This document shows, piece by piece, positions 25,868 through 33,181 of a DNA stretch of 34,426 nucleotides (positions within the stretch are counted from its first letter, which is position 1; every line of letters starts with the position of its first letter). The DNA comes from Paraburkholderia ribeironis (GTDB lineage: Bacteria > Pseudomonadota > Gammaproteobacteria > Burkholderiales > Burkholderiaceae). A model generated the notes under the pieces. The model was not told the origin of the DNA, did no database searches, and saw nothing but the letters and a program-made list of their open reading frames with translations. Made by a program: the position numbers and the translations under genes. Location: NCBI RefSeq assembly GCF_900019265.1, contig NZ_CYGX02000007.1, positions 81,039-115,464 of the forward strand, read 5' to 3'.

Positions 25868-26914
25868 TCAGAATACGTGGGAGATACCCAGCATCGCGCC
25901 ACGCTGTGAAGCACCGTTAAGCGGAGTCGGGTCGTATTCGTAGACGGTCTGCGAGCTGGAGCCGCTGTTTCGCGCGTATCCGAGATTCAGGTAGACCGTC
26001 GTGCGCCTGGAGAAGGCGTATGTAGTGCTCAACACGAAGAGCGTCGGGTGGCCAACGGAGGCCACGTGCGATTGCGTGTGCCAGACACCGCCTGCCAGCG
26101 CGACCGCGGCGGTTATCTGATAACGTGCGCCAGCCCAGTAGACGGTTTTCACTGGCTCAAGGTCGCCGGTCTGCCGTTCGCCGCCAAGATACACGGTGAC
26201 GGGATCGAACGCGTAGCGCACCGCCAGCGTGCCAATCGTTGTCTGCTGTGCCGACATGTCAACGCCCGCAGCGACCGTGCCGTGCTGCTGGTGGTAGACG
26301 GCACTGACGCCCAGCGACGCTCCCACGTACTCGCCGCCCGCCTCCAGAACCCGACCGGCCCGGGTATTGCCAGCGATGCCGCTCGTCGAAACCAGAGCCT
26401 CCCCGTTGAAACCCGCGACGACTGGTGACTTGTACTTGATCGCGTTGTCGATGAAGTTGCCCTCGAGCGGAATAAGTACGCCCTGGCCGCTGTAGGAAGC
26501 GTACAGAAACGGGTCGTAGAAGAGCGTCTTGTCGAACAGCACACTGAACTGCCTGCCCAGCGTGACCGTGCCGAACGACCCGCTCAGTCCCACATAGGCG
26601 CCGCGAAAGAACGCATAGCCCGGCACGGTCGAGGTGCCGTCGTTGAGGTTGAATCCCTGCTGCAACGTGAACAGCGCCTTCAACCCGCCGCCCAGGTCCT
26701 CCGTACCGGTCAGCCCGAATTCGGAAGGCAGGATACCGTAGTTCTGCAGACGCACTGCGCTATGCTTTCCGTCCGCGTTCGACAGGTATTCGATGCCCGC
26801 GTCGGTCCAGCCGTACAGCGTTATGTTCGACTGGGCGCAGGCGCTCGGACTGTCGACCACCGCCATTCCAATGCATGCCATTGACGCGGCTGCGAGCTGG
26901 TATTTCATTTTCAT
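25868..26914 (-). CDS. general porin (Gram-negative Porin_4 family)
   Basis: 348-residue outer-membrane beta-barrel. It has a signal peptide (MKMKYQLAAASMACIGMAVV..., cleavage after ACA near 27), then the family opening QSNITLYGWTDAGIEYL, many alternating amphipathic strands, and a terminal phenylalanine (GISHVF) required for barrel assembly. Burkholderia genomes carry dozens of such trimeric porins, often next to catabolic genes. The ATG at 26914 has GGAG 7 nt upstream; the frame is open to 26980. It heads the unit porin, small membrane protein, deacetylase, and probably admits the cluster's substrate. Confidence 0.92.
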   Translation of the reverse strand: MKMKYQLAAASMACIGMAVVDSPSACAQSNITLYGWTDAGIEYLSNADGKHSAVRLQNYGILPSEFGLTGTEDLGGGLKALFTLQQGFNLNDGTSTVPGYAFFRGAYVGLSGSFGTVTLGRQFSVLFDKTLFYDPFLYASYSGQGVLIPLEGNFIDNAIKYKSPVVAGFNGEALVSTSGIAGNTRAGRVLEAGGEYVGASLGVSAVYHQQHGTVAAGVDMSAQQTTIGTLAVRYAFDPVTVYLGGERQTGDLEPVKTVYWAGARYQITAAVALAGGVWHTQSHVASVGHPTLFVLSTTYAFSRRTTVYLNLGYARNSGSSSQTVYEYDPTPLNGASQRGAMLGISHVF

Positions 26915-27267
26915 CGAGTGTCTCCAACCGCTCTGGATTTTTCTTTCTGGAACCGGCGTGGCGGTCATTGCCGCATTCATGCGCCGACTTGACAGACGTG
27001 GCGTCCGTAATGCAGTGTGGGTCGCCGCAAATGCGCGGGGAAGTCGTTCAAATGCAGGAGCCGATGAGCCCTGACAGTTCGTGGCCGACGGCCCTGCGGC
27101 TTCTCCTTGTATGTGTGATCAGGGCAGCCCCATTGACGACGCGACAGATCGTTCAAATGAACGAGGCCGGTGACATCGAAAGAACACCTTATTGGCAAGG
27201 TCGTGAAACCGTACGATGATCGCCGGCATGAAGCCTGCCGACGGGAGGCGAACGGTAGGAGAACTAC
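26915..27267. promoter_or_regulatory. divergent porin/LuxR promoter region with CGTTCAAATG sites
   Basis: The 353-bp region between divergent genes contains CGTTCAAATG twice (27045-27054 and 27150-27159). The second is the left part of the perfect palindrome CGTTCA-AA-TGAACG (27150-27163). The repeated half-site plus full dyad is the expected form of a dimeric regulator site, probably for the LuxR-type protein encoded at 27268. No coding frame is convincing here. Confidence 0.5.
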
Positions 27268-28383
27268 ATGAACAATGGCGAACGGACCGGCGCGGTCGAC
27301 AGGACACGGGAATGGGGTGACGCCATCGTGCTGGACGGCGTGACGCCCGGATGCTGGCCGCTGCGGCATACGGAGTTCGATGGTCCTCCATCTTCCGGAA
27401 AGAGCGAGCGGCGCGAGTTCGGCCAGTTGCTGCTTGACCTGTATTCCCTCGCAGGTCAAACGGGAATCGGCGAATTCGAAAGTGCCTTCTTCGAACTGCT
27501 ACACCAGCACCTGGCATTCGACGCGGCATGGACTGGCCGGGCCACGCACGCACCCGACTGGCCAGTGTTGCATTGCAGTTTCCTGCACCGGTTGCCCCGT
27601 TCCTTTTTCACCGACTGGAAATCGGTACGCGACCTCGACCCTCTCGCGAGGCGAACACTGGGCGCGTTCGGGAAGGCCGCCATCATTTCCATCGTTGCCC
27701 CCGATATCCCCAACGAGTTTCGCGATTGGGGCGCGAAGTACGGGCTCGCCCAGCTCATGTGCGTGTGCGCACTTGATCGTCGTTTCGGGCTCACCACCTT
27801 CCTGTCGGTGTACCGTCATTCACTGACGCAACCGTTCACGAACGATGAAGCGGATTTCGTCGAGAACTTCATTCCCCATCTCGCCGCTGCCATCGACCTG
27901 AACAGGTCCTTCCACATCACACGGACGCAGCATGCGTCGACCAGTTGTGCCGGCATCTGCGATCGCTTTGGCGTGCTGCACTACGCGGATGCGGGCTTCC
28001 ATCACGTCGCGACTACAGAGTGGCCGGACTGGGATGGCAAGCGACTGCCGGTCGTGTTCACCGAGCATCTTCGTCGGCGCACCAATGAGCCTTACGTCGG
28101 CGTCCATATCAGCGTTCGAATTGCTCCCATCGCAGGTTTGTTCCAACTGGAAGCGGGGGCGCGTTCGCCCATCGATATCCTCAGTGCCCGGGAACTGGTT
28201 GTTCTGAGGCTCTGGGGCGAGGGACTCACCTACAAGCAGGTGGCCCAGAAGATGGCCATCTCACCGACCACGGTTCGACACCACCTGCGCAACGCATACA
28301 GGAAACTCGGCATGTCCAACAAGGCGCAGATCCTCCGGGTCCTCAATCTCGGCGGCCCGGTTTCCGTTGCCAGCGAATCCTGA
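27268..28383 (+). CDS. LuxR-family transcriptional regulator
   Basis: 371 residues. The C-terminal 60 or so form a LuxR/GerE helix-turn-helix (SARELVVLRLWGEGLTYKQVAQKMAISPTTVRHHLRNAYRKLG, about 307-349). The N-terminal 280 residues look like a sensory region without receiver acidic residues; a GAF/PAS-like fold is possible, but no motif settles it, and it is too long for a typical acyl-homoserine-lactone receptor. GGAG lies 6-7 nt before the ATG. Divergent from the porin operon, it is its likely regulator. The gene ends 20 bp before a transposase remnant, marking the end of the conserved region. Confidence 0.86.
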   Translation: MNNGERTGAVDRTREWGDAIVLDGVTPGCWPLRHTEFDGPPSSGKSERREFGQLLLDLYSLAGQTGIGEFESAFFELLHQHLAFDAAWTGRATHAPDWPVLHCSFLHRLPRSFFTDWKSVRDLDPLARRTLGAFGKAAIISIVAPDIPNEFRDWGAKYGLAQLMCVCALDRRFGLTTFLSVYRHSLTQPFTNDEADFVENFIPHLAAAIDLNRSFHITRTQHASTSCAGICDRFGVLHYADAGFHHVATTEWPDWDGKRLPVVFTEHLRRRTNEPYVGVHISVRIAPIAGLFQLEAGARSPIDILSARELVVLRLWGEGLTYKQVAQKMAISPTTVRHHLRNAYRKLGMSNKAQILRVLNLGGPVSVASES

Positions 28384-28403
28384 CACTTTGAGGTCGGCAC
28401 GGC

Positions 28404-28706
28404 GTGATTGAACAGACGCGGCAGGACTATGTGGTGCCACTGATGTGCCGACTGCTGGGCGTTTCCGTCAGCGGCTATTACGCGTGACGCAAACGGCCGC
28501 TGTTGTTGCTGGCACAATAGGAGCCGCGTCTCGAAGCTGAAGTACTTGCAGCGCATCAGCGTACTCGCGAGAGTTTCGGTCCAGAGCGTTTGCAGAAATA
28601 CCTCGACGGACACGGTGTGCGGGTCGGGGTTCACCGCATAAAACGGCTACGCAAAAAGCTCGGGCTGCGATGCAGGCAGAAACGCAAGTTCGAGGCGACG
28701 CATCAT
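28404..28706 (+). pseudogene. IS3-family transposase (OrfB) remnant
   Basis: One continuous frame gives the N-terminal part of an IS3-type OrfB: QDYVVPLMCRLLGVSVSGYYA, then RTRESFGPERLQKYLDGHG and the HTH_21-like RIKRLRKKLGLRCRQKRKF. It is interrupted by in-frame TGA (28485-28487) and TAG (28518-28520) and stops before the DDE catalytic core. No terminal inverted repeats are recognisable. It is a decayed insertion fragment at the border between the catabolic cluster and the accessory island. Confidence 0.85.
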
Positions 28707-29167
28707 AGACTTGCGTTACCGTACTTTGCAATGCGATCCATATGGTTCGTTATGCTTATGAATGGAAACGCAGGATGACGATAGACTGCTGCTGCGAGTC
28801 GCTTCGCGAAGTCGATGGCCTTATCCAGAAAATTCTTTTGCCTGTTGGCTTCATCGCTCAGAACGTCCGAGACAGCCTGCAGCAAGGCCAGCTTCGCATC
28901 ATCGAATCCCTGATAAAGCCATGCGTTGAACTCGACAAAAAGGTACGGCTTACCAGAAGAATCCTTTCCGCCCAACGCCGTGCCAATCATCTTCACGAGA
29001 GACGATTTACCAGTTCCCCAGCTTCCAGAAACCCCGATGGAGATTGGTTGACCGCCTGCGTCGTGAATCAACCCAGCCGCTGTCTCTGCTATCAAACTGA
29101 AATTTAATAGGTCGGACGTTGCCTCGACGTCGTGCCACATGCTGCCCCCGGGAGTTCGTTTGAGCAT
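28703..29167 (-). pseudogene. truncated KAP-family P-loop NTPase
   Basis: 154 residues from an ATG preceded by GGAAGAA. They match the N-terminus of KAP NTPases: a Walker A motif GSWGTGKSS (about 48-56) and the family-typical block KPYLFVEFNAWLYQGFDDAKLALLQAV. Full KAP proteins run several hundred residues with Walker B and often membrane helices. Here homology ends at about 28780, where the reading frame enters sequence next to the IS3 remnant, so the gene has lost most of its length. KAP ATPases occur in anti-phage systems such as Qat (QatA). A longer frame to 29209 exists. Probably inactive. Confidence 0.75.
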
Positions 29168-29436
29168 TTCTTCCGAGGATTGTAAGACATTGTGTCGCGG
29201 GCCACTCACTGGTAGTCAAATGGCCGAGGGTGAACTGGGCCGTAGAAAAGTTGGCTTCGTCAACTTCGTGGGGACAATGCCGTGGCCAAGGTGGGAAGAA
29301 AACCCCGCACCAACGCCGGCACTAGCTCAGCAGGGACAGAGAGAGCGCGCTTGACGCATGCACGCCTCGACAATCTAGTATTTACATCTCACAAAAGTGC
29401 TCCATAACGGCCGCGGAGAGGGTGAGAAGAAATCTG

Positions 29437-29473
29437 TAAACAAAAAGCCCACCCTCCAACGGAGAGCAGGCTT
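29437..29473 (-). terminator. terminator-like hairpin, minus strand
   Basis: On the minus strand: AAGCC (29473-29469), inner stem CTCC-GTT-GGAG, then GGCTTTTTGTTT. The stem is interrupted by an internal loop (TGCT/GTG), but the GC stem and T-rich tail have the form of an intrinsic terminator. It would end a leftward transcript from the AT-rich patch or island. Confidence 0.6.
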
Positions 29474-29527
29474 CTACCAACAAAAAAACTACTTAGTGTG
29501 TTTTAGAACGGTTAGCGGAACCATGTC

Positions 29528-29612
29528 ATGTCAAATACCATATAACCTATTGATTATATTGACTTATCTACACATCAATTCATGACATGTCAAGTCTGAG
29601 AATGTCAAATAC
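29528..29612. repeat. ATGTCAA direct repeats in AT-rich patch
   Basis: ATGTCAAATAC at 29528-29538 and again at 29602-29612, with ATGTCAAGTCT at 29587-29597. The middle copy is within the perfect 10-bp palindrome TGACATGTCA, and CATGTCATG (29522-29530) and CATGACATG (29581-29589) form an inverted pair. Repeated dyads in an AT-rich context suggest protein binding sites (operator, integrase arm sites or iterons). None can be chosen from sequence alone. Confidence 0.5.
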
Positions 29613-29631
29613 AGACTGGTGTGTTGCCTTT

Positions 29632-29665
29632 GGAAGCGCCCGCTAAGCGGGCGCTTCCGGTTTTT
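29632..29665 (+). terminator. strong rho-independent terminator
   Basis: A 12-bp perfect GC-rich stem GGAAGCGCCCGC / GCGGGCGCTTCC with a TAA loop, followed by GGTTTTT. It acts on plus-strand transcription, although no plus-strand gene precedes it within the island, so it points to a short non-coding transcript starting in the AT-rich patch, or to a relic gene. Confidence 0.85.
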
Positions 29666-29712
29666 CGTACCTCACTTTTTAGGTATGTGGGCTGTATGTC
29701 TTTGTGGTTTTT

Positions 29713-29729
29713 GGGGGGGTGCGGGGGGG
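29713..29729 (+). other. paired G7 runs (G-quadruplex-prone)
   Basis: Two runs of seven G (29713-29719 and 29723-29729) are separated by TGC and followed by AGG. Each run can supply two G3 tracts, so a quadruplex could form on the plus strand. It is also a homopolymer site prone to slippage or sequencing error. Confidence 0.5.
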
Positions 29730-29754
29730 AGGCAAAAAATCGACCGCGACGAAG

Positions 29755-29763
29755 TTATCCACA
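29755..29763 (+). other. DnaA-box-like site TTATCCACA
   Basis: Exact match to the strict DnaA box consensus, next to AT-rich repeats. A single 9-mer can occur by chance and no replication gene is adjacent, so an origin is not claimed. Confidence 0.3.
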
Positions 29764-30002
29764 GGCTGCGATGATTCAAACCACTCCCTCGTGGTTTGGT
29801 AATCGTACGCACGCCGGTCTCGCGGGTGCAGCGTTTACCTCGACGAGCCGACCCGCGTTTGCGTCGCGCTCGCTTCGCAGTCGGACACGCGAAGCTCACA
29901 GTCGGTAAGTATGGGAATCTCCGCGCCGGCTTGCATTAAGATGTGAGGAATTAACGCACAACAGATCGTCGAGCGCGCGTACCGGTATTAAGAGCGTGCT
30001 GC

Positions 30003-32948
30003 TTGAAATCGGGGGCAGCTTTGGACTTTTTTCACGATAACGCCCAACGCTTCATCTTCTTCGAATCAGAAAGCCCCGGTGTGGGGTTGCGCCGAGGTCA
30101 GGTCGGCGCTCTTCACGCGCTAGCCGCCCACTTCTGTGCTGACAGTGAGCCGGCCGTGGTATCGCTGCCAACTGGATACGGGAAAACTGCTGTGATGGCT
30201 GGTGCGTGCTTTACTTTGCGCGCTCGTCGCGTTTTAGTGATAGTACCCACGGCGGCCTTGCGGAAACAAGCCATGCGCTCCTTCCGCTCCCTCGATGTTC
30301 TCGTCAAGCATGGGACACTGCAATTGGAGCAAGGAACGCTTCCCGAGGTGGCCGTGATAGATGCGCGGGTGACTCGAACTGAAGACTGGCTAGCCCACTC
30401 GAATGCCGACGTGGTCGTAGCGACGCCGCATGCTGCTAGCCCTGAACTTCCGGACGTGGTGGCACCGCCGGATGGGTTCTTTGACCTGGTTCTGATGGAT
30501 GAAGGGCATCACGCGCCTGCGAGGACCTGGGAACCATTTATTCGAATCCTGCCACGCGCGCGTCATGCCTTGTTTACTGCCACACCCTACCGGCTCGACG
30601 GCGTAAAGCTCCCCGGGCGACTGGTGTTCTACTACCCGCTCAAACGAGCCGTCGAGGAGAACGCATTCGGCAAGGTCAATTTCGAATCTGTTGCGATACC
30701 GCAATATGCCTCACGAGAGGAGATTGATGACGCTCTCGTAGCGCGAGCGGCTCAAATATTTGCGCGCGACCGCGCCATGGGGTATGAGCACCGCCTGCTC
30801 ATCCGATGCGGGCGCATTGATGCGTCTGGTCCGTTGGCAGGAAAGTATGTCGCAGCCGGGTTGCGGGTCGAGAGTGTATCTAGCAAGCTAAGTCCTCGGG
30901 CAGTAGAAGCCATCGAAACACGGTTGCGCGAAGGAGAACTTGACGGCATTGTCTGTGTGGACATGTTTGGGGAAGGATATGACTTTCCGCAACTCAAAGT
31001 CGCAGTGCTGCACGACGCACACCGTTCGCTCGTGCCGACGTTGCAGTTTATCGGCCGCTTCGCCCGAACTAACGGTGTTCGAACCGGGGACGCAACGTTC
31101 ATCGCAGCTCCTCAAGAGCTTGAATCCGAGAGCGACGAGCTCTATAAAAGCGGATTGCAGTGGGACCTGCTGATTGCCAACGTTGCCGACGCTCGTCAGC
31201 AACTCGCGTTACGAGCGGAAGAACACCTTCGGAGCTTTGAAGAAGGCCGCCGCCCTTCTGCCGATTACGACTCGGTCGATGCTCGTTACTTACTACTTCC
31301 GCAACACATCGCCGCGTATGTGGCGCAACAGCCTCCGGCCGGCGCCAACGAACTGGAAAAGATTGGCCCCCTCGAAGTCGTGAAGCATTGGGAATCGCAC
31401 GAGCGAAACGCACATCTCTATTTGGCCCGTGAACTCGATGCCCCGGTGTGGTCTCGCGGCCGAGACATTATTGATGCGAAGCACGACCTGTTTCTCGTCA
31501 AATACTTCCCCGACACTCAGATACTGTTCATCACGACGACCCAGCGCAAAGAAAGGGTGTACTCGAGCCTTGTTGAGCAGCTCGTAGGGGGCAACGTGTC
31601 GACCATACCTTTCGCGCGACTTCGAAAAGTACTCAACGGACTGGAGCAGCAAGAGTTTTTCAGCATTGGTCTACGAAATACGAGTCCTGTCGCCACGACA
31701 GAAAGCTATCGTATTGTCGCTGGTAGCCAGGCGGACAGAGGCGTTCGCGACACAGACGGTGCGACTTACTGTCAAGGGCACTTCTTCGGAAGAGGAGAAA
31801 TCGACGGCGAGTCGGAAGTCATAGGTGCCAGCAGTGGTGGACGAGTATGGTCTAACGGGAAGACTTCGCTACCTGACCTCCTGGACTGGATGGACACGTT
31901 ACACGCGCGAATTTCAGCAGCTGTCGTATCCATCGGTCGCTCAGGTCTGGACCGCTTACCCTTTGGCGAAGGACTCACCGATATTCCGTTGGACACAGTG
32001 GCCGCCGATTGGTCTCGCGACACATATCGCGGCAATCCGACCGTCATCGTGGGTGACGATGAGCACCGACGCGGCTGTGCGTTGGACCTTTCCATCACCG
32101 GCATTCGAGTCAACGAAGATAGGCAGTCGCTGGAATTTTTGGTCGGTGACGACTTGATATCTCGGAGGATTACGTTTACTCCGCATCGCATCCCGCAATA
32201 CTTCGCGAGCCCCGACCAGCCTTCCATCTTCGTTGAGTCTCGGGACGGGCGTCGGTCACGCGTAGAGGAATGGTTGAACGATGAGCCACTAGTTTTCTAC
32301 ACCGCCCATCTGAATACGTTTGTTGGGAACACACTCAACCGACGAGCACAAAGCCAGGGTGCAAGCATCGGCCGGCTGGAGGTCCTTGACTGGCAAGGCT
32401 GTGAGATTCGAGTAGAGTTTGACGTTAGAGACGACCAGCGTAGGACTGTCCAACGCCATCTTCGAGACCACCTGCTTGCTGAGCCGGATATCGACTTTGT
32501 TATTTACGACCATAGGTCGGGGGAAGCGGCCGACTTCATCGTCGGTAAGCGTAGTGGCGATAGTAGATACGATATTGGGTTGTTTCACTGCAAGGGTGCA
32601 GGAGGACCGCGCGCGAGCGGAGAACGCGTTGACGATGTGTACGAGCTGGTCGGACAAGCCGTCAAATCGGTCCGGTACCAAGTCCTGGACGAGTTCGTTC
32701 GCCACGTAAAGCGGCGCACACAAGCAAACCGAGGTGGTGGCCTCTCGCCGTTCCTTCGCGGGACTCGTGACGAAGCAATTGCAGTTCTAGAGTCGCTCCA
32801 ACCAATCGACTTGCGCCTCACTGTGAACTGCGTGCAGCCCGGACTTTCCGCCGCAGCTTTGGACGCTAGATTGCGGATGATTATGGCCGCTGCGAACGAC
32901 AGCGTGGCTGCACAACAAAGTTCACTTTCCTGGATGGTAAGCGCATGA
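30003..32948 (+). CDS. SF2 DEAD/DEAH helicase with C-terminal PD-(D/E)XK-like domain
   Basis: 981 residues from a TTG start; a stop at 29952 bounds the frame and no ATG is near. The N-terminal SF2 core has Q-like RRGQ (30-33), Walker A PTGYGKT (56-62), DEGHH (166-170), TATPYR (192-197), motif V DMFGEGYDFP (320-329) and motif VI QFIGRFART (348-356). A 400-residue middle of unknown fold follows. Near the C-terminus, GEAADF then IGLFHCKG gives E841/D844...H862-C-K864, the pattern of a restriction-type PD-(D/E)XK nuclease with H in place of E/Q. This suggests an ATP-driven DNA translocase-nuclease, as in restriction or anti-phage proteins. GC is lower than in flanking genes, suggesting horizontal acquisition. 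Cytoplasmic; partner probably the nitrilase-like gene downstream. Confidence 0.85.
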   Translation: MKSGAALDFFHDNAQRFIFFESESPGVGLRRGQVGALHALAAHFCADSEPAVVSLPTGYGKTAVMAGACFTLRARRVLVIVPTAALRKQAMRSFRSLDVLVKHGTLQLEQGTLPEVAVIDARVTRTEDWLAHSNADVVVATPHAASPELPDVVAPPDGFFDLVLMDEGHHAPARTWEPFIRILPRARHALFTATPYRLDGVKLPGRLVFYYPLKRAVEENAFGKVNFESVAIPQYASREEIDDALVARAAQIFARDRAMGYEHRLLIRCGRIDASGPLAGKYVAAGLRVESVSSKLSPRAVEAIETRLREGELDGIVCVDMFGEGYDFPQLKVAVLHDAHRSLVPTLQFIGRFARTNGVRTGDATFIAAPQELESESDELYKSGLQWDLLIANVADARQQLALRAEEHLRSFEEGRRPSADYDSVDARYLLLPQHIAAYVAQQPPAGANELEKIGPLEVVKHWESHERNAHLYLARELDAPVWSRGRDIIDAKHDLFLVKYFPDTQILFITTTQRKERVYSSLVEQLVGGNVSTIPFARLRKVLNGLEQQEFFSIGLRNTSPVATTESYRIVAGSQADRGVRDTDGATYCQGHFFGRGEIDGESEVIGASSGGRVWSNGKTSLPDLLDWMDTLHARISAAVVSIGRSGLDRLPFGEGLTDIPLDTVAADWSRDTYRGNPTVIVGDDEHRRGCALDLSITGIRVNEDRQSLEFLVGDDLISRRITFTPHRIPQYFASPDQPSIFVESRDGRRSRVEEWLNDEPLVFYTAHLNTFVGNTLNRRAQSQGASIGRLEVLDWQGCEIRVEFDVRDDQRRTVQRHLRDHLLAEPDIDFVIYDHRSGEAADFIVGKRSGDSRYDIGLFHCKGAGGPRASGERVDDVYELVGQAVKSVRYQVLDEFVRHVKRRTQANRGGGLSPFLRGTRDEAIAVLESLQPIDLRLTVNCVQPGLSAAALDARLRMIMAAANDSVAAQQSSLSWMVSA

Positions 32949-33055
32949 ATTATGTCGCGCCCCCCTCAGTTTGCTTTTGCCAGTTCCGTTACAAGCAGCT
33001 CGTTTCGCTAGAAGGGGCTCCCGTTCGCCAATGGCGCTTCGTAAGTCGTCGGTAA
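32945..33055 (+). CDS. possible 36-residue ORF overlapping the helicase stop
   Basis: The ATG lies in an ATGA overlap with the helicase stop, followed by 36 codons (MNYVAPPSVCFCQFRYKQLV..., ending RFVSRR) to a TAA. The translational-coupling geometry is the only support; there is no recognisable domain. It is followed by 126 bp without a gene. It could be a chance frame. Confidence 0.25.
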   Translation: MNYVAPPSVCFCQFRYKQLVSLEGAPVRQWRFVSRR

Positions 33056-33181
33056 GAAACCAGGCCAGAACGAACCCTCTGTCCAAAGAGCAAAAGCCGT
33101 AGTCAGGTTGTCCGAGTATGATTGAGATTGGTCAGGCGTCAGCGATAGTTCCCCGAAAATCAATGAAACGAGAAATGGGCC

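Larger units (their letters stand above)
29168..30002. other. 835-bp non-coding island segment
   Basis: The region lies between the KAP stub and the helicase. No frame in it looks like a real protein. It holds a minus-strand terminator-like hairpin (29437-29473), an AT-rich patch (about 29480-29620) with three ATGTCAA repeats, a strong plus-strand terminator (29632-29665), two G7 runs (29713-29729) and a TTATCCACA site (29755-29763). The helicase promoter should be in 29670-29990. The mix suggests a non-coding RNA, a mobile-element regulatory region or a relic origin. Confidence 0.6.

Noticed and set aside
29248..29266. Inverted repeat AAGTTG-7 nt-CAACTT near the KAP stub
   Set aside because: Six-base arms in 835 bp of non-coding DNA are expected by chance, and there is no T tract or link to a gene.
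29755..29763. Chromosomal or plasmid origin of replication
   Set aside because: A single DnaA box without a replication initiator gene or a box cluster is not enough; kept only as a weak note.
29621..29908. 95-codon plus-strand frame in the island gap
   Set aside because: It starts inside the stretch leading to a strong terminator, crosses the stem and the G7 runs, and its composition (R, S, T, A rich) is that of chance translation.
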